Positions 43,297 to 52,619 are shown, counted from the stretch's first letter. The stretch is DNA of 64,000 bases from Akkermansia sp. (GCA_017555205.1 JAFZGW010000013.1:124001-188000), one strand, 5' to 3'. The notes: generated by a model from the sequence alone, not told the origin. Numbers and translations are program-made.

Positions 43297-44595
43297 TTAG
43301 CGATTAATGGGAAGAGTTACACCGCCGTAGAGTGTGCTATTGAGCATGGGATTATTGGTAGTACCGCAGCATAATGACTCACAAGTGACAACTTGTTGCT
43401 CCTCGGGTGCAAAGAGCAGGAGCGGTGCTACTACAGGCACATCTTCCTCACGGTCGTACGGATTTACAATCTTTACCGGCGCGCTGCTGCAGGCACGAAC
43501 TACGTCCGCCCAGTTAAGCTTACCGGGTTTTACCAAGTGGGTGTAAAGAGCTGGCAGGAAGGTATCGAGCCCCACCATTCCCTGAGGTGCACTCACGAAA
43601 TCCTGTTTCTTGGCGAAGGGTAGGCAGGGGGTGTGATCGGTTACAATACAGTCGATGGTACCGTCTTTCACACCGGCCAGCAAAGCCTCGCAGTCGGTAC
43701 GCTCGCGCAAGGGCGGTGTTGTTTTGAACGTGGTGTTGTAATCACCGACATCTTCGTGCGTATAAAGAAGGTGGTGCAGTGCTACTTCTGCGGTGAGGCC
43801 TTTCATGCCGGCAGCTTTGGCGCGTCGGATGATTTCGACACCTTCTGCGGTGCTGACAGTCTGCACGTGCAAGCTTACACCGGCATCTTTTGCCAGGCGT
43901 ATGATTGTCTCAATGCCGATTTCTTCCGCACAGGGGGGAGTTCCATGCAGACCGAGAATGTAGGAGGTCGAGCTCGGGTGCATGTAGGTATTGCGGCTCA
44001 GGCAAGGCACATCGCCACGAATAGCAAACGTCAAATCCATTTCGGCAGCATATTTCATTGCACGGTGCAGCATGAGCAAGCTTGCGGGCATATTGCCGCT
44101 GTCGCTCAATATGGTAACACCGCGAGCCGCAAGTGTATTGTACGGCGCCTGCTGCTCTCCCTTCATTCCCTCGGTTATACACCCTGCGGGAACCATTGTG
44201 GCAAAGGAACGCTGGCTTACCGCCTCATCAAAACTATCGAGCGTGGCTGTATTGTCAAAGATAAATCCGCTAGACGGCATGACCAGCATACCCCACACAC
44301 CACCACGGTTGGCCGCTTGTCCGGCACGATAAATGCACTCTCGCTTGCTATGACCATCAATGCTGATGGTCGTATGCAAATCGAAAAGAGCAGGCATCAA
44401 AATTTTGCCGGTGGCATCGATTGTGCGTGCACCTGCAGGCACCTGCATTTCGCCGGCAGGTGTTACTTGGTTGATGCCGGGCAGGGCAATACCGTTGCGG
44501 TAAATGCTGACGGGTTCATCCCCATGCCCCATGCGCAGGTCTATCTTTTCGCCCGTGAGGGCCCATGTGGCGTTGGTGATGTAAGTATTAGTCAT
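43297..44595 (-). CDS. pyrC: Dihydroorotase-like protein, probably inactive (PyrC')
   Basis: 432 residues with the full amidohydrolase barrel pattern, but metal ligands are missing. The usual H-x-H of the first strand is DLHTTIS, so only one His remains. The mid-barrel His site reads AIRGDVP. The usual H-x-S-T strand reads LHVQTVST. TDHTPC keeps the Asp of the last ligand. Such pseudo-dihydroorotases form holoenzymes with aspartate transcarbamoylase in some bacteria. Its ATG overlaps the pyrB stop by 8 nt, fitting that partnership. An active dihydroorotase should lie elsewhere in the genome. Confidence 0.8.
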   Translation of the reverse strand: MTNTYITNATWALTGEKIDLRMGHGDEPVSIYRNGIALPGINQVTPAGEMQVPAGARTIDATGKILMPALFDLHTTISIDGHSKRECIYRAGQAANRGGVWGMLVMPSSGFIFDNTATLDSFDEAVSQRSFATMVPAGCITEGMKGEQQAPYNTLAARGVTILSDSGNMPASLLMLHRAMKYAAEMDLTFAIRGDVPCLSRNTYMHPSSTSYILGLHGTPPCAEEIGIETIIRLAKDAGVSLHVQTVSTAEGVEIIRRAKAAGMKGLTAEVALHHLLYTHEDVGDYNTTFKTTPPLRERTDCEALLAGVKDGTIDCIVTDHTPCLPFAKKQDFVSAPQGMVGLDTFLPALYTHLVKPGKLNWADVVRACSSAPVKIVNPYDREEDVPVVAPLLLFAPEEQQVVTCESLCCGTTNNPMLNSTLYGGVTLPINR

Positions 44596-45517
44596 GGCTC
44601 TGAGTCTGGGGGGTAAGGTGATAGAGGATGCTCATGCGAGCGGCTATACCATTTTCTACTTGGTTATTTATCAGACAGTTGCGGTAATTCATCGCAGCAT
44701 CGCATATCTCTACGCCGCGATTAACCGGACCGGGGTGCATGATGCTGAGATTAAGGTCATCTATGCGGCGCAAGCGCTCTTCCGTTACGCCGAAAGCTGC
44801 ATGGTAGTCCGCAGAGGGGAAGAACGGTGTATCGATGCGTTCATTCTGAACTCTCAACAGATAAATAACATCGGGCTTCCATTCAAAAATCTGGTTCCAG
44901 TTGGTAAAGCGCGGGATTCCGGTATGTTGCTGAGGCGGCACCAACGGACCGGGTCCCATATAAGCCACTTCGGCACCAAGTCGGCGCAGAATGGTACTGG
45001 TGGAGCGTGCAACTCGACTATGCAGGATGTCGCCGATTATCACTACACGGCGTCCTGCGACTTCACCATATTTCTCTTTAATGGTAAAGGCATCCAAAAA
45101 GGCTTGGCTGGGGTGAGCGTGTGAACCATCACCGGCATTGATAACCGCAGCCTTGCAGTGGCGGGCGATAACAGCGGGTATGCCGCTGTTCTTGTGTCGC
45201 ACGATGATGTAGTCCATCTTCATGCTCATGAGCGTATCAATGGTATCGTGTACGCTCTCACCTTTTACAACGGATGAGGTGGAAACCGTGAACGTTGTCA
45301 CATCGGCAGAGAGACGGTGCGCCGCGACCTCGAAGGATGAGCGAGTACGTGTGCTCGGTTCGTAAAACAAAGTCAAAACGGATTTACCCTTGAGTGCCGG
45401 TACTTTCTTCACACTTTTGGTGAAAATGTCCTTCATTGCAGAAGTGCTCTGCAATATGGTATGTATATCCTCGTCACTCAGAGAATTGATTGTGATTAAA
45501 TCCTTGCGTGGGTTCAT
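44588..45517 (-). CDS. pyrB: Aspartate carbamoyltransferase catalytic chain
   Basis: 309 residues from the ATG at 45517 (an upstream TTG is less likely). The carbamoyl phosphate site FYEPSTRTRSSFE is near residue 50. HPSQAFLD near 130 is the family H-P-[TS]-Q motif, and MHPGPVNRGVEI near 270 is the aspartate-site region. It catalyses the first committed step of pyrimidine synthesis. No pyrI regulatory subunit is adjacent; the overlapping downstream gene is a degenerate dihydroorotase that may serve as partner. It lies 22 nt after pyrR. Confidence 0.94.
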   Translation of the reverse strand: MNPRKDLITINSLSDEDIHTILQSTSAMKDIFTKSVKKVPALKGKSVLTLFYEPSTRTRSSFEVAAHRLSADVTTFTVSTSSVVKGESVHDTIDTLMSMKMDYIIVRHKNSGIPAVIARHCKAAVINAGDGSHAHPSQAFLDAFTIKEKYGEVAGRRVVIIGDILHSRVARSTSTILRRLGAEVAYMGPGPLVPPQQHTGIPRFTNWNQIFEWKPDVIYLLRVQNERIDTPFFPSADYHAAFGVTEERLRRIDDLNLSIMHPGPVNRGVEICDAAMNYRNCLINNQVENGIAARMSILYHLTPQTQSHD

Positions 45518-45539
45518 GGAATGCAAAGTTATCTTATAC

Positions 45540-46058
45540 TCAGTAAATTATTTCTTCCTTTCCGTCAAGTTCCTGCAAGCTTACTTTAACGGTATCGGTT
45601 GACGCTGTCGTCAGGTCAAATGCAACATAATCGGGTTGAATGGGCAACTGACGGCCGCCACGGTCGGTCAGGCAGTGCATTTCCACCCGTGCGGGGCGCC
45701 CGTATTCCCACAGTACTTCAAGGGCGGCTCGGGCGGTTCGCCCGGTGCTCAGAACATCATCTACCAGCACGAGGTGCATATCATCGGTAGAGAAGGGCAA
45801 GTGCGAGCTACGAAGAGCAGGGCGCTTGCCGCGCAAATCGAGGTCGTCACGGTATAGGGTAATGTCAATAGCTCCATATTCGGCCTGACATCCGGCAGTT
45901 TCTAACTTTTTTACAAGACGCTGAGCCAGTATATCACCGTGACTTACAATGCCGACAATCCCCAGCTGAGCAGAGCCTCGGGCTGCCCATCCTTGCAACA
46001 GATGGTCAGCCCAGGCATCCAATGCCCTCTCAATGTCTGCTTTGTTGATGGTGGGCAT
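45540..46058 (-). CDS. pyrR: PyrR: pyrimidine regulator/uracil phosphoribosyltransferase
   Basis: 172 residues. The PRPP-binding loop LVLVDDVLSTGRTARAALEVL is near residue 95, and LDLRGKRPALRSSHLPFSTDD matches the PyrR core. In Gram-positive bacteria PyrR binds an mRNA attenuator upstream of pyr genes. I looked at the sequence before purE, pyrR and pyrB and saw no obvious anti-terminator/terminator hairpin pair, so the regulatory role is unproven here. It follows purE by 17 nt. Confidence 0.9.
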   Translation of the reverse strand: MPTINKADIERALDAWADHLLQGWAARGSAQLGIVGIVSHGDILAQRLVKKLETAGCQAEYGAIDITLYRDDLDLRGKRPALRSSHLPFSTDDMHLVLVDDVLSTGRTARAALEVLWEYGRPARVEMHCLTDRGGRQLPIQPDYVAFDLTTASTDTVKVSLQELDGKEEIIY

Positions 46059-46075
46059 GGTATAAAAAAAGTGAA

Positions 46076-46483
46076 TTATTTAGCGAGGTTGATGATGCGA
46101 TGCGCGGCCATGGCTGCATTGATGGGGGTCTTTTTGTGCAGACCTACAGTCGTGGCAGGCACACCACCGGGCAGCTGAGATATGGCCAACAGGGCATCCA
46201 CACCATTCAGCGGACCACAGGGAACAGGCACACCGATAACAGGAAGCTCAGTATTCATAACCACCACACCGGGAAGAGCAGCAGAAAGACCGGCAACGCA
46301 GAGTAGAACGGCCTTCGTTCCGCTTTCCTCGAGTCCCTTGAGGTACTCAATAAGCGCCGGCAAATCACGGTGTGCCGAGTAAATTACCTCTTCGTGCTCA
46401 ACGTTATTCTCAGAAAAATAGGTGCGAGCCGGTTCCATGAAGGGAAGGTCGCTCTTGCTGCCGTAGATAGTGATAACTTTCAT
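46076..46483 (-). CDS. purE: PurE: N5-carboxyaminoimidazole ribonucleotide mutase
   Basis: 135 residues from the ATG at 46483; a longer frame would remove the promoter from the intergenic gap. It has YGSKSDLPFM (the family G-S-x-S-D loop), YSAHRDLPALIEYLK and GVPVPCGPLNGVDALL, and is slightly shorter than the usual 160. It carries out the carboxyl shift in purine synthesis. Its placement as first gene of a pyrimidine run joins purine and pyrimidine synthesis. No purK is seen. Promoter at 46494-46522. Confidence 0.88.
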   Translation of the reverse strand: MKVITIYGSKSDLPFMEPARTYFSENNVEHEEVIYSAHRDLPALIEYLKGLEESGTKAVLLCVAGLSAALPGVVVMNTELPVIGVPVPCGPLNGVDALLAISQLPGGVPATTVGLHKKTPINAAMAAHRIINLAK

Positions 46484-46493
46484 GCTAGTCAGC

Positions 46494-46522
46494 ATTCTAG
46501 CATGAGCAGCTTTAGCAAGCAA
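46494..46522 (-). promoter_or_regulatory. purE-pyr operon promoter
   Basis: Minus strand TTGCTT at 46522-46517, a 17-nt spacer and TAGAAT at 46499-46494. It is 10 nt from the purE ATG. Confidence 0.7.
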
Positions 46523-46548
46523 GCAAATTTCACGTACGCGCGAGTGTT

Positions 46549-47364
46549 TTAAGGGCATTCTTTTCTATCAGGCAAGGATATTCGCTTGTACGCAAGAACC
46601 TGAGCATCTTTCATATCAAGATAATAGGGCGAGGCATGTCTAAACCATGCGCCAGTGTTAAGAATATGGCGGTGTCTCGTGCGCCAATTCCCGAACCGAT
46701 GAAAATGCCCCAATACCACCACCTCCGCTTCCGGAAAATAACGGCGGGCAAAGTTTTCGGCACGATGGGCACAACTCAACCAGCTCCATACGATATTGAG
46801 CGGGCGTTGCGGTGGCCAAAAACAGTGCATAAAACCACGAAGGTACTTATTGCGTATACCCTCTCTCCGCAAGATGGGAGTAGTGAGTTGGCACATCTCT
46901 CTCGATAGCTCCAAACGAGCAGGGAGCTCATGGTCACGCTCTCTATAGCTTGCTATCAAGGCTCGGCACTTCTCCTTATTACGCAGATATTCCCAGCTCC
47001 AGGGAGCAACTTCGCGGTAGAGCGCATGTCCGTGCATGGCTACCACTCGCCCGCCCCAAAATCGCACCAACAACGGTTCGATATCCGGGTCATGATTGCC
47101 GGAGATTTCCACTAACTGTACACCTCGGCGACGACATTCTTCACGCAGCTCGTTGCGCAGTTTTTTGCCGCTTTCCTGCCAAAGGCACTTTCGAGTCTCG
47201 GCCAAATCCCCCACTACGACCAGCATACCAACACCATCGCGCAACAATAGCTCCGCCAGCTCTGCAGGCGGGGGCGCTTCGCAGCGTTCATGTCCGTAAT
47301 GCAGGTCGGAAATGAAACGCACGAGCGTCCCCGGCGCGGGGTCTACGCTCTCGATAGTGGGCAT
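46549..47364 (-). CDS. Metallophosphoesterase, LpxH-like
   Basis: 271 residues from the ATG at 47364 (MPTIESVDP). Metal ligands of the calcineurin-like family are in order: D-x-H in FISDLHYGH, G-D in VVGDLAE, G-N-H-D in ISGNHDPD, and G-H-x-H in VLGHFHRFG. The size and the FMHCFWPPQRP insertion recall UDP-2,3-diacylglucosamine pyrophosphatase relatives, but the substrate is not certain. It lies 14 nt after the RNA methyltransferase gene. Confidence 0.78.
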   Translation of the reverse strand: MPTIESVDPAPGTLVRFISDLHYGHERCEAPPPAELAELLLRDGVGMLVVVGDLAETRKCLWQESGKKLRNELREECRRRGVQLVEISGNHDPDIEPLLVRFWGGRVVAMHGHALYREVAPWSWEYLRNKEKCRALIASYRERDHELPARLELSREMCQLTTPILRREGIRNKYLRGFMHCFWPPQRPLNIVWSWLSCAHRAENFARRYFPEAEVVVLGHFHRFGNWRTRHRHILNTGAWFRHASPYYLDMKDAQVLAYKRISLPDRKECP

Positions 47365-47378
47365 GGCAATACGTGTTT

Positions 47379-47996
47379 TTACTTTTGTATGCTTCTCTGG
47401 CGAACTGCTTCGTACAGGCAAACGCCGGTCGCGACGGATACATTCAGACAAGGAACGCTGCCATACATGGGGATGCGGATGAGGAAATCGCAGTTTTCTT
47501 CCGTCAGTCGACGCATACCGTCGCCTTCAGCGCCCATGACCAGAGCTATTCCACCCTTCAAATCCATATCGTAAAGCCCTCTGTCACCATGGTCGGATGT
47601 GCCGACAAACCATATTCCGGCATCTTTCATGGTCTTCATGGTACGAGCCAAATTGGTCACCTGCACAAAAGGCACTTTTTCGGCGGCACCAACGGAGACT
47701 CGCAACACGGTTTCGGTTATGCCTACTGATTTATCTTTGGGGGTAATCACAGCAGCCACACCGGCACCATCCGCGGTGCGCAATATAGCGCCGAGGTTGT
47801 GGGGGTCCTGCACGCAGTCGAGCACCAAGTAGAGCCCTTGCGGATTCGCTTCGAGAATATCCTGCAAAGCGCCTTCATCGAGTGCTTTCACCACCGTACG
47901 GGTAGGTGGTTTGTCGAATCGGGGCGTCTGCTTATTTTCCGGGCGAGCCGTATGTTTATTTGCTCTTGCAGTGTGTTCGTTGAATTTCTTTGCCAT
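47379..47996 (-). CDS. SpoU/TrmH-family RNA 2'-O-methyltransferase
   Basis: 205 residues. A basic, disordered N-terminal 45 residues (Asn/Lys/Thr-rich) precede the SPOUT domain. Its motifs are [19 protein letters not shown] (motif 1), [14 protein letters not shown] (motif 2) and [27 protein letters not shown] (motif 3). Similar to RlmB, which methylates G2251 of 23S rRNA, but it lacks the N-terminal L30e-like substrate domain, so the target may differ. It is followed by the phosphoesterase gene. Confidence 0.85.
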   Translation of the reverse strand: MAKKFNEHTARANKHTARPENKQTPRFDKPPTRTVVKALDEGALQDILEANPQGLYLVLDCVQDPHNLGAILRTADGAGVAAVITPKDKSVGITETVLRVSVGAAEKVPFVQVTNLARTMKTMKDAGIWFVGTSDHGDRGLYDMDLKGGIALVMGAEGDGMRRLTEENCDFLIRIPMYGSVPCLNVSVATGVCLYEAVRQRSIQK

Positions 47997-48010
47997 GTGA
48001 AGTGGGGAGG

Positions 48011-50029
48011 TCAGAGTTCTTGCAGTTCTACCTTGCCGCAGTGTTTAAGGATGTAGGGCGTTCCGCCGTGTAGAGCCGGATATTTATCATCAATTTTCAC
48101 GGTGTTATTGCGGAATATGAGCCCATCGGCAGATACCGCATAGAGCAGGGGTACTCGGTGGGTCAAGAAGGTATTGCCTTCTATGAGAATGTTTTGATGA
48201 TAGCGAGTAGTCTGCTTACCGGGGTCTTTAATTTCGGGGCAAATGGAGATGATAGCCTCCGTGAACTGATAAAGAGCTGTCAAATTATGGTCAAAGAGGT
48301 TGTTGATGATTTTTACATCACGACATCTTCCGCTCTCATACCAACCTTGGGCATCGCCAGCTAACAATATAGCAGAACCGTGAGAAGCAATAAACTTGCA
48401 ATCTTTCACCAGTACGGGTTTCGGGGTGGTGAAGAGGGACCCTCGGGCACGATTGTGGCGAACCGTGCAGCCAATGAAATTAACCGCCGGGTACCAGTCA
48501 GCATTTTCGATAGCATCCCCCTTATCTACGCCGTCAGGCAGGTCTTCTGTCAGGTGTATATGCAGGTGATTTTCATCAATTTTTCGCACAGCTGCAACCT
48601 GCCCGAGTTGAGGAATATTCTCCAATGTAGGGCCGTTGATAAACTGTACTTTCTCACCGGGTGTGAATACCTCAAAGCCAATGGCTTGCGGGTGCATGTA
48701 ACGAGCGATGATTTCTCGCTTATTTATTACTTTTTCGATACCCAAACAGGTGGAATGCACATTGATAGCATCGTCCATCATGCCCTCATACAGTGCGTTT
48801 TTAACGGTAATTGTACCGCCGCAGTTGGAGAAGTGCGTGGCATCTGCCGACACGGTGTAAACTCGCCCCGGAGCACAAACACAACCGCCGCCGTTGATAG
48901 TGATATCGCGGGAGCGTTGGGCAATCAAAGCCATTCCTTGGCTGTCTTGGAAAACCACATTATTAAGGCTCACATTATCAGCCCGATAAAGAACCATAGC
49001 CGGGTGAGGGCGACCATAATGCCGCTGTACAAGTATATTGCCCACTCGCAAGCCAAGTTTTGTGGCATCGGTGAAGTATTTGACGCGATTGGGCGAGACC
49101 TGTTCGCAGCGCGGAGACCACCCCATATCCCCCCATTTGCCTGTTGGCACCATCTGCCCGTCTTGTTGGAAGGCGAGCACGGCACCGGGAGATTTCGGCT
49201 TACCATCACCGGTCAGATAGTAGCGACCTTCTTTTACTTCCCAACGGAACGCGGGGGCGTATTCCAATGTAGTTGTACCGTCTTTAATTTCTACGATTTT
49301 GCCTTCGTTGTAGTAAGGATTGTCATGGCGAATGGTGATATTATTCAATTCAACATTTTCGCTATCCATCAGCAGGACGGGTTGCATGCACCCATGGAAG
49401 ACAAACGTGGCTCCATTTCCCTCGATTCGAAGGTTTTTCTGCCCGACGATAGGAATACCCACGGGTTGAATGTCCTGCTGGTCATGGTTGGAGATATAGT
49501 AACTCATGTGCAGAGCGCCCTCAGGGTAGAAGTGGTACTCTCCGGGGGCTATATTGATAAGGGCTTTTTCCCCTCGGAACGTAGCAGCCTTGCTGAGACG
49601 CTCCCGGAGCAGGGGGCCGGCGTCGGACTTCGCGGACGGAAGCAAGTCTAGTGACAATCCCATCTTCTTGACTTTCTCTACAGCACGGTTCCACGAATAC
49701 TCCGGTTGACTATGCCAGCTGAGTTCCTGCCACGCGGTATTGTTGGCGCTGCTACTCACCAGATATGCGCAATCAGCAACTGTCTCCACCTCAAAACTTT
49801 CGCCCGCTTGCCCTTCCCACAGCACCTTTGAACCATTGAGTACACGGAAGGGGGCACCCTTGCCCTCGGGCGCCTTACCTTTAAGAATGTGGCATTTTGT
49901 TTCGCGAGGTAACACCAACATGCGGCGCCCGGCTGTCAAATTAACCATGGATTCATAATCCGTGTTTGTCGGTGCCGCGCTTACAGGCAGCATCGAAATC
50001 ATTGCAGTTGATAATATAAGACTTTTCAT
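48011..50029 (-). CDS. GH110-type alpha-1,3-galactosidase
   Basis: 672 residues with a signal peptide (residues 1-18). The protein folds as a right-handed beta helix (many N-N-x-x-x and G-x-x-h-x turns). Segments [40 protein letters not shown] around residues 385-425 are, from memory of the family, characteristic of GH110 alpha-galactosidases. Those remove terminal alpha-1,3-galactose from blood-group B or linear alpha-Gal glycans. The Asp pair in MMDDAIN is likely in the active site. Its start abuts the stop of a small secreted protein gene (50030), so the three genes are coupled. Confidence 0.8.
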   Translation of the reverse strand: MKSLILSTAMISMLPVSAAPTNTDYESMVNLTAGRRMLVLPRETKCHILKGKAPEGKGAPFRVLNGSKVLWEGQAGESFEVETVADCAYLVSSSANNTAWQELSWHSQPEYSWNRAVEKVKKMGLSLDLLPSAKSDAGPLLRERLSKAATFRGEKALINIAPGEYHFYPEGALHMSYYISNHDQQDIQPVGIPIVGQKNLRIEGNGATFVFHGCMQPVLLMDSENVELNNITIRHDNPYYNEGKIVEIKDGTTTLEYAPAFRWEVKEGRYYLTGDGKPKSPGAVLAFQQDGQMVPTGKWGDMGWSPRCEQVSPNRVKYFTDATKLGLRVGNILVQRHYGRPHPAMVLYRADNVSLNNVVFQDSQGMALIAQRSRDITINGGGCVCAPGRVYTVSADATHFSNCGGTITVKNALYEGMMDDAINVHSTCLGIEKVINKREIIARYMHPQAIGFEVFTPGEKVQFINGPTLENIPQLGQVAAVRKIDENHLHIHLTEDLPDGVDKGDAIENADWYPAVNFIGCTVRHNRARGSLFTTPKPVLVKDCKFIASHGSAILLAGDAQGWYESGRCRDVKIINNLFDHNLTALYQFTEAIISICPEIKDPGKQTTRYHQNILIEGNTFLTHRVPLLYAVSADGLIFRNNTVKIDDKYPALHGGTPYILKHCGKVELQEL

Positions 50030-50494
50030 TTATTGTACAGAGTTTACCAATTTAACTAACGATGCAGGGAGATTTTTAGAGCCGTAATACTCGGCCGCGG
50101 CAATGCGATCGGCCTGAAGTTGTATGCGCTCGTTAAGTTTATTTATAATGGGAAGATAGCGCTTTTCGTACGCGCTTTGTGTTTCTTCATCTAACGGGGG
50201 AAGAGCTGCAAACCCCTGACCCCAAGTTTGAAGTTCACGGCTCAAACGCATTACGGAAGCCACTGCGACTTCTGCACTATTATTATCCTGAACCTGTGCT
50301 AAGGTGTCATGTAGCATTCCCAACAACACAATACCGGCGCGTATACGAGCCTCGCCCGCACTGAAATCGTTTATTCCGGCGTTGGGGGCAACAGTCGGTG
50401 TGTTTTCACCCTGCTGAGCTTCTGCTGTGTATGTTAACACACTCAGTGCAAACAATAGTACTGATTTTCGTTTTATTTGTCGAGCATCATACAT
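50030..50494 (-). CDS. Small secreted protein with one DxxSAxxA helical repeat
   Basis: 154 residues. A signal peptide (about residues 1-26) is followed by a low-complexity stretch. Motif A (VQDNNSAEVAVAS) is at residues 68-80 and motif B (YYGSKNL) at 136-142, a spacing of 68. The same pair recurs in the upstream neighbour and three times in the protein at 26137. All-helical prediction. It overlaps the upstream gene by 22 nt and its stop abuts the GH110 start, so it belongs to a glycan-utilisation operon. Function unknown. Confidence 0.68.
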   Translation of the reverse strand: MYDARQIKRKSVLLFALSVLTYTAEAQQGENTPTVAPNAGINDFSAGEARIRAGIVLLGMLHDTLAQVQDNNSAEVAVASVMRLSRELQTWGQGFAALPPLDEETQSAYEKRYLPIINKLNERIQLQADRIAAAEYYGSKNLPASLVKLVNSVQ

Positions 50495-50877
50495 AAGGCG
50501 TGGAATTGTTTAAAAAATGCCAGTGAGTTATAGCATCGGTATTTTTGCAAGCGAAAAATGTGTTCATAGACGGAGCCCCAGTTCTCCCGCATTTTGACTT
50601 CATACTTCTGCAGCAGTTCTTGCTTGACTGATGGAGAAAGCGTTTGTATGCGGGCTATAGATGAGCGTGTATCATATACCCGGGGAAGCATGGCATTGAG
50701 CTTTTCCGCTGCCTCGTCCGCACTATCTCGATCAGTTACGCTTGCCAATATCGGCAGCAATTCAGTCGGCAACTCCGTATATTCGGAGAATGCATGGTCA
50801 ACTGCCGGAGGAATGGCAGCTTGCACCATACCCGGTAAAATTGCAGCCAGTGCGTATATCCAGATGTGATTTTTCAT
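50473..50877 (-). CDS. Small secreted protein with one DxxSAxxA helical repeat (first gene)
   Basis: 134 residues from the ATG at 50877; a GTG at 50892 is the alternative. The signal peptide ends at about residue 20 (GMVQA). Motif A VTDRDSADEAAEKL is at residues 47-60 and the motif B equivalent RCYNSLAFF at 114-122. It is the first gene of the run leading to GH110. A hairpin at about 50894-50930 lies immediately upstream of the start. Confidence 0.68.
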   Translation of the reverse strand: MKNHIWIYALAAILPGMVQAAIPPAVDHAFSEYTELPTELLPILASVTDRDSADEAAEKLNAMLPRVYDTRSSIARIQTLSPSVKQELLQKYEVKMRENWGSVYEHIFRLQKYRCYNSLAFFKQFHALCMMLDK

Positions 50878-50893
50878 GCGTTTACTGAACACA

Positions 50894-50930
50894 GCACGGC
50901 CGGGTCAGCGCCGCTGCCCGGTCGTGTTTA
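50894..50930 (-). terminator. GC-rich hairpin between two secreted-protein genes
   Basis: CACGGCCGGG pairs with CCCGGTCGTG (one G-U) around an inner CAGC/GCTG stem. It follows the stop of the coiled-coil gene (50962) on the minus strand. It has only a weak T-run, so it may be a terminator or a processing site. Confidence 0.5.
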
Positions 50931-50961
50931 GTTGTCATAAATCGTTGATTTCGTTCATTTA

Positions 50962-52512
50962 TTATTTCTTAGCCGCTGTTTCAGTAGGAGCCGCTTGCTT
51001 GGCGTCCTTTGCTGCGGGAGCAGGCTTCTTTTCATCCAGTTCAATAGAGGTAGCCTGAGTATCCACCTCCTTCTCCTGGGCTATCTTCTCGAGCATAACG
51101 TTAATTTGAGCCTCGGCAGAAGATGCTGCATTTTCGAGAGCCGAGATTTTGCGCTCAAGCTGACTCTTAAGCTGTCTACGTTCGCGCGAACGAGTGCGTA
51201 TTGTTTGCTCAAGATCTTGGCGCTGAGCGCGCAGCGGACTCTCATATTCTTCCGGCAGGAGTTGCTTTTTCAAACGAAGAAGCTTCTTGTATGCTTCATC
51301 CTCTTTGAGCAGATTTTCAGCACCTTCATAGTCACCGTTTATCATCAACTGGCGAGCTTTCTCATTTGCCTCCCAATACTGAGTGATAAGTACAGGAACC
51401 GTGCCAATACTTTCGTCTTTCAGGCCATTTTCGTTACGACGCAGAGCATCTCTTACCTTGTTGGTGGCAGCACTCAGCATAACCAAATTACGATTATCCG
51501 GATTGTACCACACTTGTGCAATCTGTTCTCCGTTTTTCTCAAATTGCTGTTCAAGCTTATCGTAGTCGATTTGATCACGCTCGTCCATGTCTCTCTTCTT
51601 CGCCGAATTCAGTTTGCTACGGCGCGAGGTCTCACGCTTCTGCAAGTTCTCCCAACGGCGAGAAAGATCATTGAGCGTGGCGATATACCATTTGTAGGCT
51701 TCCTTATACTCAGGAATACCTTGGTATTTGTCTCTCAGGATTTCAAATTTGTCCAGGCCACCAACTTTGCGGGCGTTTTTATATTGCTTAACATCTGTAA
51801 GCATGGCCTGATAAGCGGCCTTACCGTCTCGCTCATACTTATTTCGGTCATCGGTCGAAATATGCTTGTAGACATAATCCGCACCTTTGACGTTATTGTA
51901 GTTAGTCTGCAACTCTGCCACCTCTATAGCGAGCTTATCGAGATCGGCCAGCTTGTTATTCAACAGCTGCTTACGTCCCTGACACAGATTCTGCAGTGAA
52001 CGAGAAGGCTTGGAAAGGCTGGCGTACTCGGCATCCGCCTGAGCCAGCTTTTCTCGCAGTCGCAGGGATACGTCTTTAACTTTTGCGGCATCTTCTTCGT
52101 TCACGACCGGAGCTGTATTTTCCGCGGTGGTACCGGGTTCCTCTGCACTCTCGGTTGCGGGTGCAGCAGCATCGGCAGCAGGGGTATCAGCCGGAGGCGT
52201 ATCTGTTGCGGTAGCGTCAGTTGTTGCAGGAGTCGGAGTTTCAGGCGCCGGGGTCGGGGAAGGCTGAGGTGTGACAACCGGCTTAGGCGCAGCTTCGCGC
52301 TTATCGAGAATGCTGGAGCTCTTTACCTCCATCGTTACCGGATTCCCCTTCCTGTCCAGACCGGAGAATTTGGTATTACCGCCGGCTTCATAAATGATTC
52401 GGCACTGAGTGTACCGTTTGGCGTTGGAAAGGGTTATATCGTACAATTCAGCAGCCTGTACAAAAGAAACACTGCAGGCTACCATCGCAAGGAGATGAGT
52501 GAGTCGTTTCAT
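50962..52512 (-). CDS. Secreted coiled-coil protein with Ala/Pro/Thr linker
   Basis: 516 residues from the ATG at 52512 (MKRLTHLLAMVACSVSFVQAAE, signal peptide). A small N-terminal domain (residues 20-65) is followed by a Pro/Ala/Thr-rich linker (about 70-135) and then about 350 residues of charged helices forming coiled coils (RNKYERDGKAAY, ENLQKRETSRRSKLNSAKKRD, SQLERKISALENAASSAEAQI). Periplasmic or surface scaffold is plausible; no known family assigned. The next gene on the same strand is separated by a GC-rich hairpin. Confidence 0.72.
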   Translation of the reverse strand: MKRLTHLLAMVACSVSFVQAAELYDITLSNAKRYTQCRIIYEAGGNTKFSGLDRKGNPVTMEVKSSSILDKREAAPKPVVTPQPSPTPAPETPTPATTDATATDTPPADTPAADAAAPATESAEEPGTTAENTAPVVNEEDAAKVKDVSLRLREKLAQADAEYASLSKPSRSLQNLCQGRKQLLNNKLADLDKLAIEVAELQTNYNNVKGADYVYKHISTDDRNKYERDGKAAYQAMLTDVKQYKNARKVGGLDKFEILRDKYQGIPEYKEAYKWYIATLNDLSRRWENLQKRETSRRSKLNSAKKRDMDERDQIDYDKLEQQFEKNGEQIAQVWYNPDNRNLVMLSAATNKVRDALRRNENGLKDESIGTVPVLITQYWEANEKARQLMINGDYEGAENLLKEDEAYKKLLRLKKQLLPEEYESPLRAQRQDLEQTIRTRSRERRQLKSQLERKISALENAASSAEAQINVMLEKIAQEKEVDTQATSIELDEKKPAPAAKDAKQAAPTETAAKK

Positions 52513-52558
52513 GATATGATATTTTTGAAATGCTATAACGAAATCTGATGTTACGTAC

Positions 52559-52587
52559 ATGCTAGCATACATTGGGCCATAATGCAA
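52559..52587 (-). promoter_or_regulatory. Promoter of the coiled-coil protein gene
   Basis: Minus strand TTGCAT at 52587-52582, a 17-nt spacer and TAGCAT at 52564-52559. The leader is about 40 nt, longer than at the other TTGC promoters. Confidence 0.6.
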
Positions 52588-52619
52588 ACATCAAATGCAC
52601 ACTTGTAAATAAAAATGTG

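Noticed and set aside
45518-46500. PyrR-type attenuator in front of pyr genes
   Set aside because: The gaps between purE, pyrR and pyrB are 17-22 nt and hold no terminator/anti-terminator pair.
48380-49651. Plus-strand frame of 423 residues inside GH110
   Set aside because: Antisense shadow of the GH110 frame, with no start context or family signature.
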